Of a stretch of DNA of 64,000 bases, positions 25,830-35,960 are shown in pieces. The notes under the pieces were generated by a model, which worked only from the letters and a program-made list of their open reading frames with translations, did not search any database and had not been told where the DNA came from. The DNA comes from Bacteroidales bacterium UBA5507 (lineage in GTDB: Bacteria > Bacteroidota > Bacteroidia > Bacteroidales > Lentimicrobiaceae). The stretch lies in assembly GCA_002426195.1 (NCBI GenBank), contig DIOT01000007.1, positions 48,729 through 112,728 of the forward strand, read 5' to 3'. Each line of letters opens with the position of its first letter. The first letter of the stretch is position 1. Position numbers and translations under genes: made by a program.

Positions 25830-25883
25830 AATTTACCACAAGTCCTTTATCATACCACCTGTTTAAATTTCCATAAATTAAAT

Positions 25884-25891
25884 TAACTTTG
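25884..25891 (+). promoter_or_regulatory. Putative -7 box for secA
   Basis: TAACTTTG lies 71 bases before the secA ATG, leaving a leader of roughly 60 bases. No -33 TTG at good spacing is visible. Confidence 0.4.
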
Positions 25892-25962
25892 CATCTATAA
25901 TACTGTTTTCAACAAATAACAAGTATCTTTCAGTTATTTGCTGACTTGAAAAACCTACTATC

Positions 25963-28900
25963 ATGTTTACATTCTTAAAGAAATTTCTAGGAACTAAGTC
26001 CGACAAAGATATTCGTGCAATTTTACCGATTGTAAATAATATCAAAGCTATATACCCCTCAATAGAAAAATTAACAAATAATGAATTAAGAGGTAAAACT
26101 CTTGAATTCAAAGAAAAAATATACAAGGCAACATCTCAGAAAGACCAAACAATACAAGATCTTAAGAACCGGATTGAGAATGAGCCCGACATGGATATGG
26201 ATGAAAAAGAACATATCTATGAAGAAATAGATAAGCTTGACAAGGAGAATTACGAAATAACTCAGAATGTCCTCAATGAAATCCTACCCGAAGCTTTTGC
26301 TGTAATTAAAGAAACAGCACGAAGATTCAAGGAAAATGAAGTCATTGAAGTTACCGCAACTCAAATGGACCGGGATCTTGCAGCAACAAGGGAAAGTGTC
26401 CAGATTATGGGTGATAAAGCATATTTTCATAATAAGTGGATAGCCGGAGGGAATACCATTACCTGGGATATGGTGCATTATGATGTGCAATTAATCGGAG
26501 GTATAGTTCTTCATCAGGGTAAAATCGCTGAAATGGCAACCGGTGAAGGTAAAACTCTTGTTGCCACACTACCAGTTTATCTGAACGCACTCCCCGGTAA
26601 AGGTGTACATATGGTGACGGTGAACGATTATCTTGCTCGTCGTGACTCTGAATGGATGGGGGTATTATACGAGTTTCACGGTTTGAAAGTTGATACAATA
26701 GATAAACATCAACCAAATTCAGATGCCAGAAGAAAGGCTTATCTCGCAGATGTAACGTTTGGTACTAATAACGAATTCGGCTTCGACTATCTTAGAGATA
26801 ACATGACCAGTAACCCGGATGAACTGGTTCAGCGTCCTCACAATTATGCAATTGTCGATGAGGTCGACTCCGTTTTAATTGATGATGCAAGAACTCCTCT
26901 AATCATCTCAGGACCCACTCCAAAAGGAGATAACCAGGAATTCGAAGCTCTTAAACCCGAAATAAAGAAACTTTACGAAGCTCAGAGAAATCTTGTAACT
27001 AAGCTTTTAGCAGAAGCTAAATCACTTCTATCAGAGAATCCAGGTTCCGAAAATGAGAAAAAAGGCGGTGAACAGCTTTTCAGATCATACAGAGGCTTAC
27101 CGAAAAACAAAGCATTAATTAAGTTCCTTAGTGAACCGGGAATGAAAGCCCTAATGCAGAAAACAGAGAACTTTTATCTTGCAGAGCAGCAAAAGCATAT
27201 GCCTATAATTGATGATGAGCTTTTCTTTGTAATTGACGAAAAACACAATACTGTTGATCTTACTGAAAAAGGAATTGACCTTATTACCACCTCATACCAG
27301 GATTCAAAATTCTATATATTGCCTGATATCGGAGCTGAAATAGCTGAATTAGAAAGATTAAAGCTCCCAGAAGCTGAAAAATCAGAAAAGAAGGAAGAGT
27401 TGCTGCGCGATTATGCTATTAAATCAGAGCGAGTGCACACCGTAAACCAGCTTCTTAAAGCATACGCACTCTTTGAAAAAGATGTTGAGTATGTGGTAAT
27501 GGACAACAAAATTAAAATTGTTGATGAGCAAACCGGACGTATTCTTGAAGGAAGACGTTATAGCGATGGTTTACATCAGGCTATTGAGGCAAAGGAAAAC
27601 GTTAAAGTAGAAGCTGCTACTCAAACATATGCTACAGTAACCCTGCAAAATTATTTCAGAATGTACCGCAAGCTCTCAGGTATGACCGGTACTGCTGAGA
27701 CTGAAGCAGGGGAACTATGGGATATTTACAAATTGGATGTTGTGGTAATTCCTACAAACAGACCTGTAATCCGGCATGATCGTGAGGATCTCGTATTTAA
27801 AACAAAGAGGGAAAAATTCAATGCCGTTGCCGAAGAGATAAACAGCCTTATCAAGCAAGGGCGTCCTGTGTTGGTCGGTACTACTTCGGTTGAAACATCC
27901 GAGCTGTTGAGCCGAATGTTGAAAATACGCAATATTAAGCACAATGTTCTTAATGCCAAATTACATCAGAAAGAAGCTGATATAGTTGCAGAAGCAGGTC
28001 AAGCGGGAACAGTAACAATTGCAACCAACATGGCAGGTAGAGGAACCGACATTAAGTTAGGACCCGGTGTTAAGGAAGCTGGAGGACTTGCAATCATTGG
28101 TACTGAAAGACATGAATCACGAAGGGTCGACCGTCAGTTAAGAGGTCGTGCCGGTCGTCAGGGCGATCCCGGAAGTTCACAATTCTTTGTAGCTCTTGAG
28201 GACGATCTTATGCGTATGTTCGGCTCAGACCGAATAGCCAGTATAATGGACAGGCTGGGATTAAAAGAAGGCGAAGTAATTCAGCATTCCATGATTACAA
28301 AGTCCATCGAGCGCGCCCAAAGAAAAGTTGAAGAAAACAACTTTGGAATACGTAAGAGACTACTTGAATACGATGACGTTATGAACTCTCAGCGTGAGGT
28401 AGTTTATAAAAAACGCCGCCACGCATTGTATGGAGAACGTCTTGCCGTTGATATTTCTAATATGATTTATGATGTCTGTGAGACTTTGGTAACAACTTAT
28501 CAGGATGATCGCGATTTCGACGGTTTCCGACTGGCAATGATGAAAACTCTTGCTACCGAACCTAACATTTCTCAGGACGACTTCATCGGCAAAAACAGAG
28601 AGGACATCACTGATTCAATATTCGATCAGGTTTATGCAGGCTACTTAAGCAAAAGCAAGCGACTTGCCGAAAAAGCATATCCTGTAATAGTCGATATTTA
28701 CGAAAAGCAAACACAATTCGAAAATATTGCTATACCAATTACTGATGGGCGCCGTGCAATGCAGGTTGTCGCTAATTTGAAGAAAGCCTACTATGATAAA
28801 GGGCGTGAAATAACCCTCTCAATTGAAAAAGGTGTTACACTTGCGGTAATTGATGAATATTGGAAGGATCATCTTCGCGATATGGATGAATTGAGGAATT

Positions 28901-29253
28901 CAGTTCAAAATGCCACCTATGAGCAGAAAGATCCGTTACTTATTTACAAGTTTGAGTCTTTCGAGCTCTTTAAGCAGTTAATACAGAAAATCAATTCTGA
29001 CATATCTGCCTTTATCGTAAAAGCCAACCTGCCAATACAGGAGCCCTCACAAGTAAAAGAAGCACAAAAACCACGACGCTCTGACAGCGGTCGTTATAAA
29101 GAGGAAAGAACTGACTTGCTGTCGCAGGCAGGCAGAACTTCAGAGCCAAAAGTAACCACTACTGTAAGAGTTGAGAAAAAAGTTGGTCGTAATGATCCAT
29201 GTCCTTGCGGAAGTGGTAAAAAATACAAACACTGCCATGGGCAGGGTGAGTAA
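25963..29253 (+). CDS. secA: Preprotein translocase ATPase SecA
   Basis: Drives preproteins through SecYEG with ATP. The 1096-residue protein is longer than E. coli SecA (901). The extra length includes a segment after the first nucleotide-binding motifs (about residues 330-430), as in other Bacteroidota. Visible motifs are MATGEGKTL (Walker A), [17 protein letters not shown] (DEAD-type Walker B), [13 protein letters not shown] and [12 protein letters not shown]. The tail [14 protein letters not shown] is the zinc-binding C-terminal domain that contacts SecB or phospholipid. The start [16 protein letters not shown] is typical. It is followed after 49 bases by a Sec-exported, T9SS-tagged peptidase gene. 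Confidence 0.98.
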   Translation: MFTFLKKFLGTKSDKDIRAILPIVNNIKAIYPSIEKLTNNELRGKTLEFKEKIYKATSQKDQTIQDLKNRIENEPDMDMDEKEHIYEEIDKLDKENYEITQNVLNEILPEAFAVIKETARRFKENEVIEVTATQMDRDLAATRESVQIMGDKAYFHNKWIAGGNTITWDMVHYDVQLIGGIVLHQGKIAEMATGEGKTLVATLPVYLNALPGKGVHMVTVNDYLARRDSEWMGVLYEFHGLKVDTIDKHQPNSDARRKAYLADVTFGTNNEFGFDYLRDNMTSNPDELVQRPHNYAIVDEVDSVLIDDARTPLIISGPTPKGDNQEFEALKPEIKKLYEAQRNLVTKLLAEAKSLLSENPGSENEKKGGEQLFRSYRGLPKNKALIKFLSEPGMKALMQKTENFYLAEQQKHMPIIDDELFFVIDEKHNTVDLTEKGIDLITTSYQDSKFYILPDIGAEIAELERLKLPEAEKSEKKEELLRDYAIKSERVHTVNQLLKAYALFEKDVEYVVMDNKIKIVDEQTGRILEGRRYSDGLHQAIEAKENVKVEAATQTYATVTLQNYFRMYRKLSGMTGTAETEAGELWDIYKLDVVVIPTNRPVIRHDREDLVFKTKREKFNAVAEEINSLIKQGRPVLVGTTSVETSELLSRMLKIRNIKHNVLNAKLHQKEADIVAEAGQAGTVTIATNMAGRGTDIKLGPGVKEAGGLAIIGTERHESRRVDRQLRGRAGRQGDPGSSQFFVALEDDLMRMFGSDRIASIMDRLGLKEGEVIQHSMITKSIERAQRKVEENNFGIRKRLLEYDDVMNSQREVVYKKRRHALYGERLAVDISNMIYDVCETLVTTYQDDRDFDGFRLAMMKTLATEPNISQDDFIGKNREDITDSIFDQVYAGYLSKSKRLAEKAYPVIVDIYEKQTQFENIAIPITDGRRAMQVVANLKKAYYDKGREITLSIEKGVTLAVIDEYWKDHLRDMDELRNSVQNATYEQKDPLLIYKFESFELFKQLIQKINSDISAFIVKANLPIQEPSQVKEAQKPRRSDSGRYKEERTDLLSQAGRTSEPKVTTTVRVEKKVGRNDPCPCGSGKKYKHCHGQGE

Positions 29254-29302
29254 TCCAGCTCAATGGTTTAACAGAATAGTTAATCAATTATAAACCTGTC
29301 AA

Positions 29303-31294
29303 ATGAATTTAAAAGTTCGCTTCCTGGCAATTTTTTTTGTCTTACTTTCAGTTAAAGTAACAGAAGCTCAATTAGCCTATAGTCCGTTCGTTGATTCTAT
29401 AATTCAACTTTCCGACCATCAATCTATACTTTTACTCACAAGACAATTGGCGGGTGATACTACGGTAAATATCGACGGTGAAATTATCACAATACAATCA
29501 AGGCATTACCAATCAACCGGGAACACAAAAGCAGCGCAGTTTATCTATAACAAGTTCGAGGAGTATGGCTATCACCCACAATTTCAGAGCTTTAACGGAC
29601 TACGGGGTGCAAATGTTATTGCAGAGAAGACTGGAATTCGGTATCCTGAAAAACAATATATTATCTGCGGACACTACGATAATATGCCTTCAGGTTCAAC
29701 AGCCCCGGGTGCAGACGATAATGCCTCAGGAACTGTTGCAGTATTGGAAGCAGCACGAATTCTCAGTAACATTGATTCCGACTATACTATAATATTCGCT
29801 GCTTGGGATGAAGAAGAAATAGGACTTGTAGGGAGCGATGTGTATGCGCAAAACGCATTCAATAACGGCGACCAGATCCTGGGCGTCTTAAACCTGGATA
29901 TGATTGCATGGGATTCTGATAACGACAACCTGTTTTCTGTCTCCACGAATAACACTTCCACTAATTTTACAAATGATTTCATTCTTACTAACAGTTACTA
30001 TCAACCCCAATTAACCAATAATTTTATTAACACAACAGCAAGTGACCATGCATCTTTCTGGACATATGGATACCCTGCATTTCTGGTTATTGAAGATTGG
30101 TATGACTTTAACGAATATTACCATACACCACAGGATGATATCTCCATTCTGAATATGGACTACTATGTTGCTCTTGTCAGGGCAGCAATTGCAAATATTA
30201 CCGCAAATGCTCTTAACCAAAGAATGTCATTTATCCATACTCCTGTTGTCTCAGGAAACTCAATCGATGAGAGAGAAGCTGAACTTACAATACTCACTGA
30301 CCATGCAATAGGCACCGGAGATAACTCTCCAAGACTATGGTATAGTGTTGATGAAGAGAACTTCAACTATGTTTTACCATATGAATCTGTTGATAAAACT
30401 TACAAGTTTAGAATTCCGGGTTTTCCCATAGGAACAACAATATATTATTATTTCGGGGTACAGGACTCCGCTGCAAGAATGATAGCAACTTATCCCACAG
30501 GTGGAAGAGGAATAAATCCACCGGGAACTACCCAACCGGAGTTGCTGCTTTCATATCAGGTTGACCATATACTTTTCAATCAGGAATGCTCAGCCACCAC
30601 ACCCAAAGCTATCATTGATAACAGTAATACCTATGATTACATTACAATTGAAGAAACGGGTGCTCTGGTCGATTTAGACGTATCAATAGATATTACACAT
30701 TCGTCTGTAGGTGAGTTAAGATTAATCTTATTATCACCTGATAAAGGTACTTCAATATTAAGTGATAGAAATGGAGGTAATGGCGATAACTATACCCAAA
30801 CAATTTTTGATGAACAGGCTCTAACTTCAATCACTACAGCATCTCCCCCTTTTACCGGAAGATTCCGCCCTCAAATGTCATTTGATGGTTTCCTTAATAA
30901 GCCTGCAACCGGACAATGGGAACTTAGAATTTATGAATCAGGAGTTCCAAATGCAGGCACTCTGAATGATTGGTGCTTGCATTTCTTATATAGAGATGAT
31001 AATGTTAACACCGATGATATAGCAGCAATTGACAAGGTTGTCCTATTGCAGAATTTTCCGAATCCGGCATCTGAAAACACAAAAATTAAATTCAGACTTG
31101 ATGAAGAAGAAGAACTATCATTAATAATATATGATGTGAACGGAAGGGAAGTTAGAAACCTTGCATCTGGAAAATATCAACCGGCAGATCACTTAATCTG
31201 GACATCAGTATCTGATCTAAGACCAGGTATATATCATTATACCCTAAAAACCAACCATTCAACATTAACCAGACAAATGGTTGTCATAAGGTGA
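29303..31294 (+). CDS. M28-family zinc aminopeptidase with P domain and T9SS sorting domain
   Basis: A 663-residue secreted protein. The signal peptide ends near TEAQ (residue 23). The M28 catalytic domain (~60-310) shows the two-zinc ligands: His124 (CGHYDNMP), Asp138 (GADDNASG), Glu171 with following Glu (WDEEEIG), the Asp of LNLDMI and the His of TASDHASF. A proprotein-convertase P domain follows (~430-570; VDLDVSIDITHSSVGELRL), then a C-terminal type A sorting domain (NFPNPASENTKIKF ... GIYHYTL). It is predicted to cleave N-terminal residues from peptides at the cell surface or outside. Bound by secA and pyrH on the same strand. Confidence 0.93.
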   Translation: MNLKVRFLAIFFVLLSVKVTEAQLAYSPFVDSIIQLSDHQSILLLTRQLAGDTTVNIDGEIITIQSRHYQSTGNTKAAQFIYNKFEEYGYHPQFQSFNGLRGANVIAEKTGIRYPEKQYIICGHYDNMPSGSTAPGADDNASGTVAVLEAARILSNIDSDYTIIFAAWDEEEIGLVGSDVYAQNAFNNGDQILGVLNLDMIAWDSDNDNLFSVSTNNTSTNFTNDFILTNSYYQPQLTNNFINTTASDHASFWTYGYPAFLVIEDWYDFNEYYHTPQDDISILNMDYYVALVRAAIANITANALNQRMSFIHTPVVSGNSIDEREAELTILTDHAIGTGDNSPRLWYSVDEENFNYVLPYESVDKTYKFRIPGFPIGTTIYYYFGVQDSAARMIATYPTGGRGINPPGTTQPELLLSYQVDHILFNQECSATTPKAIIDNSNTYDYITIEETGALVDLDVSIDITHSSVGELRLILLSPDKGTSILSDRNGGNGDNYTQTIFDEQALTSITTASPPFTGRFRPQMSFDGFLNKPATGQWELRIYESGVPNAGTLNDWCLHFLYRDDNVNTDDIAAIDKVVLLQNFPNPASENTKIKFRLDEEEELSLIIYDVNGREVRNLASGKYQPADHLIWTSVSDLRPGIYHYTLKTNHSTLTRQMVVIR

Positions 31295-31320
31295 AAGTAA
31301 AATCTTTAAAGGCATTATAA

Positions 31321-32025
31321 ATGAAATACAAAAGAATACTCCTCAAGCTGAGTGGTGAAGCATTAATGGGTGAACAACAATACGGAATTGACCCTAAAAG
31401 GCTGGAAGACTACGTTTCAGATATTAAGCTTGTAGTAGATAAAAGAGTACAAGTAGCAATTGTTATCGGCGGAGGCAATATTTTCAGAGGAATTCAGGGT
31501 GCAGCAAATGGATTCGACAGAGTGCAGGGAGATTATATGGGAATGCTTGCAACCATCATAAATAGCATGGCTCTACAGAGTGAACTTGAAAAGCATGGAA
31601 TTAAGACCAAAATTCTCTCTGGCCTTGCGATTGACCGAATTGCTGAATCCATGTGCAGATCAAAAGCTATTGAGTATCTGGAATCAGGAAAAGTGTTAAT
31701 TATTGCAGGAGGGACGGGAAATCCATTCTTCACTACTGATACAGCCGCCGTACTAAGAGCTGTTGAGATCAAAGCAGATCTTGTAATAAAAGGCACAAGG
31801 GTTGATGGAGTATACACTGCTGATCCTGAAAAGGACCCACAAGCCAAAAAATACAAAACTATCTCTTTTGACGAAGTTTACGAGAACAATCTGAATATAA
31901 TGGACATGACCGCAATCACCATGTGTAAGGAAAACAACCTCCCAATACTTGTTTTCAACATGAACATACAAGGTAACCTTTTACGTTTAATTGACGGCGA
32001 AGAGATTGGTACACTAGTAAGCTAA
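31321..32025 (+). CDS. pyrH: UMP kinase
   Basis: Phosphorylates UMP to UDP, cytoplasmic, hexameric, usually GTP-activated and UTP-inhibited. The 234-residue amino-acid-kinase fold has KLSGEALMG at the start, IVIGGGNIFRG, AGGTGNPFFTTDTAAVLRA, and GVYTADPEKDP near the base site. The length is normal. frr follows after 48 bases, the common pyrH-frr pairing, though a -7 box between them suggests frr also has its own promoter. Confidence 0.97.
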   Translation: MKYKRILLKLSGEALMGEQQYGIDPKRLEDYVSDIKLVVDKRVQVAIVIGGGNIFRGIQGAANGFDRVQGDYMGMLATIINSMALQSELEKHGIKTKILSGLAIDRIAESMCRSKAIEYLESGKVLIIAGGTGNPFFTTDTAAVLRAVEIKADLVIKGTRVDGVYTADPEKDPQAKKYKTISFDEVYENNLNIMDMTAITMCKENNLPILVFNMNIQGNLLRLIDGEEIGTLVS

Positions 32026-32038
32026 TCAACTGTTTTTG

Positions 32039-32046
32039 TATATTTG
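32039..32046 (+). promoter_or_regulatory. Putative -7 box for frr
   Basis: TATATTTG lies 27 bases before the ATG at 32074. A more upstream in-frame start at 32044 falls inside the box and is unlikely to be used. Confidence 0.35.
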
Positions 32047-32073
32047 CCCACATTTTTATTAATAATATTCCCA

Positions 32074-32637
32074 ATGAACGAAGAAGTCACATTTGTAGTA
32101 GAAGAAGCCGAAGAAGGCATGAAAAATGCACTTACACACCTCGATAGAGAATTCCAGAAAATACGTGCAGGTAAAGCTAGTCCCGCAATGCTCGAAGGTG
32201 TAAGAGTAGATTATTACGGTTCAATGACTCCTATTGATCAAGTTTCGAATATTAATACTCCCGATCCACGTCAAATAATTGTCCAGCCTTGGGAAAAAGC
32301 AATGCTTGTGCCAATTGAAAAAGCAATTCTTGCAGCAAACCTTGGTTTTAATCCTCAAAATAATGGAGAAGTACTTCGTATAATGGTACCTCCCCTTACT
32401 GAAGAAAGAAGACGTGATCTTGTTAAGAAAGCCAAAACGGAAGTCGAAAACGCTAAAGTAACTGTGCGGAATATTCGTCGGTCGGCTATGGATTCAGGGA
32501 AAAAACTCGAAAAGGAAGGCATTCCTGAGGATGAAATAAAGACTTTAGAAAAAGAAATTCAGAACCTTACAGATACCTTTATCTCAAAGATTGATAAAAT
32601 GTTTGAGGCAAAAGAAAAGGATATTATGACTGTCTAG
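32074..32637 (+). CDS. frr: Ribosome recycling factor
   Basis: Splits the post-termination ribosome together with EF-G. The 187-residue protein has the two-domain tRNA-mimic layout, with FQKIRAGKASPAMLEGVRVDYY at the start of domain II, PDPRQIIVQPWE, MVPPLTEERRRDLVKKAK and NVRNIRRSAMD. The start at 32074 (MNEEVTFVVEEAEEG) gives normal length. Its stop codon TAG overlaps that of the converging MazG-like gene within one CTAG tetranucleotide. Confidence 0.97.
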   Translation: MNEEVTFVVEEAEEGMKNALTHLDREFQKIRAGKASPAMLEGVRVDYYGSMTPIDQVSNINTPDPRQIIVQPWEKAMLVPIEKAILAANLGFNPQNNGEVLRIMVPPLTEERRRDLVKKAKTEVENAKVTVRNIRRSAMDSGKKLEKEGIPEDEIKTLEKEIQNLTDTFISKIDKMFEAKEKDIMTV

Positions 32638-32960
32638 TCAAGCTTTGTATTATTTCTGTGCCTGTTTAGATCTCTCACGGTCTTTTTCTCCATATTTTTT
32701 GATAATGCTTCTGTTAAATCGACTCCCGTTTGATTTGCCAGACACATAAGTACGAAGAGGACATCGGCCATCTCGTCTTCGAGATTTAGAAGTTTGTCGC
32801 TTTCCTTTTCTGATTGTTCACCATATCTCCTGGCAATAATTCTGGCCATCTCACCTACTTCCTCCATCAGAATTACAGTGTTGGTTAACTCGTTGAAGTA
32901 ACGAACTCCATAATCCTTTATCCATTTATCAACCATTGCCTGGGCTTCTCTAATTGTCAT
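32634..32960 (-). CDS. MazG-like nucleotide pyrophosphohydrolase (single domain)
   Basis: A 108-residue all-alpha NTP pyrophosphohydrolase. The EExxE...ExxD metal motif is visible as LMEEVGEMARII and NLEDEMADVLFVL. Such proteins hydrolyse (d)NTPs to NMP and pyrophosphate and are thought to remove non-canonical nucleotides. This gene is distinct from the full two-domain mazG at 59403-60173. It converges with frr, sharing 4 bases, and lies downstream of the two-component response regulator gene on the minus strand. Confidence 0.9.
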   Translation of the reverse strand: MTIREAQAMVDKWIKDYGVRYFNELTNTVILMEEVGEMARIIARRYGEQSEKESDKLLNLEDEMADVLFVLMCLANQTGVDLTEALSKNMEKKTVRDLNRHRNNTKLD

Positions 32961-33007
32961 GCTAAAGAAATTTAAAGTGAAGAATCCTGTAGTGATTCTG
33001 CATACAT

Positions 33008-33715
33008 CTATTCACATATTTCATCACGAACTTCAAGCTTAAAGCCTGTTCCATGCACATTGATAATTGCAACCGATTCATCTTTACACAAGTATTTCCT
33101 TAGTTTTGTGATGAACACATCCATGCTCCTGCCAATAAAATAGTCGCTTGTACCCCATACTTCCTTTTGAGCAACATCGCGGGGTAATAATCTGTTTTTA
33201 TTAATGCACAACAACCTCAATAGCGAAGCCTCTTTAGTTGTAAGTTTATGCTGGGTATCCTCGTAATTCAGAATATGATTATATGGATCAAAAATATACT
33301 TGCCAATCTGAATTTTCTCCTTATTTCTTGCATCCAGATTTAAACCACATCTCTTCAGAATTGCTTGTATCCGTAGTGTAAGTTCTTCACTGCTAAATGG
33401 TTTGGTTATATAATCGTCACAACCCGCCTTAAATCCTTTAATTCTGTCGTCATTATGTCCTCTTGCAGTCAGAAATATTAATGGAACTTTATGGTCTATT
33501 TTTCTGATGTCGGCTGCCAGGCTGAATCCATCTTTCCTGGGCAACATAACATCCAGAATGCATAAATCAAATATTCCTGATTTATACATCTCTAAACCAT
33601 CTTCCCCATTAACAGCAAGTGAAATACTATATCCCTGAGATGTCAGGTATTCTTCAAGAAGAGCACCAAGGTTTGCATCATCCTCAACTAAAAGTATCCT
33701 AGTATTGCTTCCCAT
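33008..33715 (-). CDS. OmpR-family response regulator
   Basis: A 235-residue DNA-binding regulator. The receiver domain (~5-120) has EDD (11-13), phospho-acceptor Asp55 (LCILDVMLPRKDG), the conserved Thr in FLTARG and the Lys in DYITKPF. A winged-helix output domain follows, with LTTKEASLLRLLCINKNRLL. An in-frame ATG 39 bases upstream is possible, but MGSNTRILLVEDD is the usual family start. The start overlaps the end of the histidine kinase gene by 17 bases, so the two are translationally coupled. Target genes are unknown. Confidence 0.94.
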   Translation of the reverse strand: MGSNTRILLVEDDANLGALLEEYLTSQGYSISLAVNGEDGLEMYKSGIFDLCILDVMLPRKDGFSLAADIRKIDHKVPLIFLTARGHNDDRIKGFKAGCDDYITKPFSSEELTLRIQAILKRCGLNLDARNKEKIQIGKYIFDPYNHILNYEDTQHKLTTKEASLLRLLCINKNRLLPRDVAQKEVWGTSDYFIGRSMDVFITKLRKYLCKDESVAIINVHGTGFKLEVRDEICE

Positions 33716-35000
33716 TCGCTTGTACAATAAGATTAACAGGTAATTGTATTTCAAAAGTACTGCCTATCCCCGGCTCGCTGTGAACCCTAACTTCACCCCT
33801 GAGGCTTTCAATCATCGTTTTCACATAATATAGACCAAGGCCAAATCCTTTAACATCGTGAAGATTACCTTTAGGAATCCGGTACAACTTATCGAAAATA
33901 AGCTTCTGATCCGACAAACTTATTCCAGGACCTTTATCTTTCACCGAAATAATTATATCATCCTCAATATTCTTAGTGCTAATTAAAATTTCCGGCTTCC
34001 CAACCGAATACTTGATAGCATTATCCAACAGGTTACAAATAATATTCTGCAAATGTACCTGATCGGTTGTGATGAAATGTTCAGCTGCGTTTTTATCGAA
34101 GCGAATATAACCGCCCAGGCTGTTAACCAATAACTCAAAACGGTTAATACAATTGTATATAAGTTTATGAACATCAACATTCGCAAAGTCAAGCTTAAAG
34201 GAGCCTTCTTCAAGTACCGCCATTTGCAGCACCTGATCTACTTGCTGTTGCATCCTCTGATTTTCATCGAAAATCATCTTGGCATACTTTCTTGTCTTCT
34301 CATCAAGGAAATTATTCGACGGATTTAACAGCATTTCACTGGCCAGGGAAATAGTTGATATTGGTGTCTTTAGTTCATGAGTCATGTTGTTGACAAAGTC
34401 TGATTTCAACTCCGATAATTTTTTCTGTTTCTTAAACAGGAATATCATATACGAGAAGGCCAGAACCAAGGTAATCAGAAAAAAAATCGAAAGAATAATC
34501 CATGGAACCAATCTGAGCAGTAAAATTTTTGACTCTTTTGGGAAGTATACGCCAAGCAAAAGCTGCTCAGTTCTGTACAAGCATGACAATGACACTCTGT
34601 GTCCTGATTTCAGGATTTCTTTCTTGAGATCACCTTGTTCACCTGCATAAAAAATACCACTTTCAGGATCAAAAACTCCCCAGGTAAATTCCTTCGTAAT
34701 CTCCATACCGGTAAATTCTTCACGCATCAATGAGTCAAGCCTGATCGGCTTAATAGCCTCGAGTATTTGTTTTGTACGATGATCACAGTCAGGTGAGCAA
34801 ACATACATATTGTCCGCATTCATTGATTTCTCATCAAACATCCGGTTCACAACACTCTTCAATGTCACGTTTACACTATTATCAAATAATTCAGCCTGAA
34901 GTTTATAGGCATTATGCATCCAGTAAACCTGAATTATCAGAATACCAACAAGTGCCATTGATGCGAGTGCTATAATAACAGCAATAGTCCGCTTTTTCAT
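33699..35000 (-). CDS. Membrane sensor histidine kinase
   Basis: A 433-residue kinase partnering the response regulator whose gene overlaps its 3' end. Membrane helices at ~5-27 and ~161-189 enclose a periplasmic sensor domain of ~130 residues that contains a CSPDCDH motif (Cys68, Cys72, His74) and Cys140. The cytoplasmic part has the H-box MTHELKTPIST (phospho-acceptor His208), the N-box CNLLDNAIKYS, and DKGPGIS and GFGLGLYYVK in the ATPase domain. The signal sensed is unknown. The clustered Cys/His residues could bind a metal or form a disulfide, which is inference. Confidence 0.94.
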   Translation of the reverse strand: MKKRTIAVIIALASMALVGILIIQVYWMHNAYKLQAELFDNSVNVTLKSVVNRMFDEKSMNADNMYVCSPDCDHRTKQILEAIKPIRLDSLMREEFTGMEITKEFTWGVFDPESGIFYAGEQGDLKKEILKSGHRVSLSCLYRTEQLLLGVYFPKESKILLLRLVPWIILSIFFLITLVLAFSYMIFLFKKQKKLSELKSDFVNNMTHELKTPISTISLASEMLLNPSNNFLDEKTRKYAKMIFDENQRMQQQVDQVLQMAVLEEGSFKLDFANVDVHKLIYNCINRFELLVNSLGGYIRFDKNAAEHFITTDQVHLQNIICNLLDNAIKYSVGKPEILISTKNIEDDIIISVKDKGPGISLSDQKLIFDKLYRIPKGNLHDVKGFGLGLYYVKTMIESLRGEVRVHSEPGIGSTFEIQLPVNLIVQANGKQY

Positions 35001-35017
35001 GAGTGCAAAATGAGTAA

Positions 35018-35025
35018 CAAAAATA
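35018..35025 (-). promoter_or_regulatory. Putative -7 box for the two-component system
   Basis: The minus strand reads TATTTTTG, 17 bases upstream of the histidine kinase start. No suitable -33 TTG is visible. Confidence 0.35.
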
Positions 35026-35108
35026 ACTAAATCATTTGATAATTAAGCATTAGCATAATTTGTGATCAAGATTAAATAACCTACCTGAAAATCAAGTCCA
35101 AATTTCTG

Positions 35109-35116
35109 TATGTTTG
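35109..35116 (+). promoter_or_regulatory. Putative -7 box for the OsmC gene
   Basis: TATGTTTG lies 13 bases before the ATG at 35130, giving a very short leader. No clear -33 element. Confidence 0.35.
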
Positions 35117-35129
35117 TTAAAAAAAGTAT

Positions 35130-35555
35130 ATGGCAGTTACTTCATCTTTCAAGTATGTTGGCGAGCTTCAACTTGAAGTCAAACATGAAAAGTCAGGACA
35201 GACATTTTTAACCGATGCACCTGTTGATAATAATGGAAAAGGCTCAGCATTTTCACCTACAGACTTAATGGCCACCTCCTTAGGTTTATGCATGGTAACC
35301 ATAATGGGCATCGCTTCTCAGACTCATGGTTTTCCAATGGATGGTGTTCATGGGGAAGTGACAAAAATAATGGAATCAAATCCAAGAAGAGTGAGCGAAA
35401 TCATTGTCAATCTTTATTTCCCCGATAACGGGTATACCGATAAGCAAAAGCAAATCATCCGCCAAATAACCAAAACTTGTCCTGTTGCATATAGTCTTCA
35501 CACCGATCTTAAACAGGTCATTAATATTGTATTTGAAGACGAAGATAATTTTTAA
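35130..35555 (+). CDS. OsmC/Ohr-family protein
   Basis: A 141-residue protein of the OsmC family, thiol-dependent peroxidases that reduce organic hydroperoxides. Both family cysteines are present, in LGLCMVTIMGIASQTHG and KTCPVAYSLH, and the conserved FSPTDLMATSLG segment precedes the first. It is cytoplasmic. It is followed closely by a hotdog thioesterase gene (10 bases) and then the THUMP methyltransferase gene, and diverges from the two-component operon. Unlike the peroxiredoxin-like gene at 61086, its redox residues are intact. Confidence 0.93.
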   Translation: MAVTSSFKYVGELQLEVKHEKSGQTFLTDAPVDNNGKGSAFSPTDLMATSLGLCMVTIMGIASQTHGFPMDGVHGEVTKIMESNPRRVSEIIVNLYFPDNGYTDKQKQIIRQITKTCPVAYSLHTDLKQVINIVFEDEDNF

Positions 35556-35565
35556 CAGAGTTACG

Positions 35566-35955
35566 ATGAATCAAAATATTGTAATAGGAACAAAAAGAAC
35601 ACTTGAATTAACGGTTACAAAAGAACTAACAGCTGCGGTTTATGGATCAGGACTGGTAGAAGTATATGCTACTCCCGCTATGATAGCTCTGATGGAAAGA
35701 ACTTGTCAGCTTAGTGTTCAGGATCAACTTCCCGAAGGTCATCTTACAGTTGGGGTTCTTGTAAATATCAGACATTTAAAAGCCACTCCAGTTGGCATGA
35801 AAGTAACATGTAATTCAGAACTAATTGGAGTTGAAGACCGCAAGCTTATGTTTAAAGTACTGGTTAACGATGAAGAGTGCCTTATAGGTGAAGGATTCCA
35901 TGACCGTTTCATAGTCAATGAGGAAAAATTTATGAAGAAATTATCAGGAAAATAG
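35566..35955 (+). CDS. Hotdog-fold thioesterase (FlK-like)
   Basis: A 129-residue hotdog protein resembling the fluoroacetyl-CoA thioesterase group: VYATPAMIALMERTCQ, LTVGVLVNIRHLKATPVG and GEGFHDRFIVN. It probably hydrolyses an acyl-CoA, with the substrate unknown. The start MNQNIVIGTKR at 35566 is preferred. An in-frame start at 35485 would lie within the OsmC gene and add a non-homologous stretch. It is 10 bases after the OsmC gene and 5 bases before the next gene, so it is in an operon. Confidence 0.87.
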   Translation: MNQNIVIGTKRTLELTVTKELTAAVYGSGLVEVYATPAMIALMERTCQLSVQDQLPEGHLTVGVLVNIRHLKATPVGMKVTCNSELIGVEDRKLMFKVLVNDEECLIGEGFHDRFIVNEEKFMKKLSGK

Positions 35956-35960
35956 ACTCA

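Noticed and set aside
33716..33754. Upstream ATG for the response regulator
   Set aside because: It adds 13 residues not in the family and overlaps the kinase gene further; the start at 33715 is preferred.
35485..35565. Upstream in-frame start of the hotdog thioesterase
   Set aside because: It lies inside the OsmC gene and adds 27 residues with no family resemblance.
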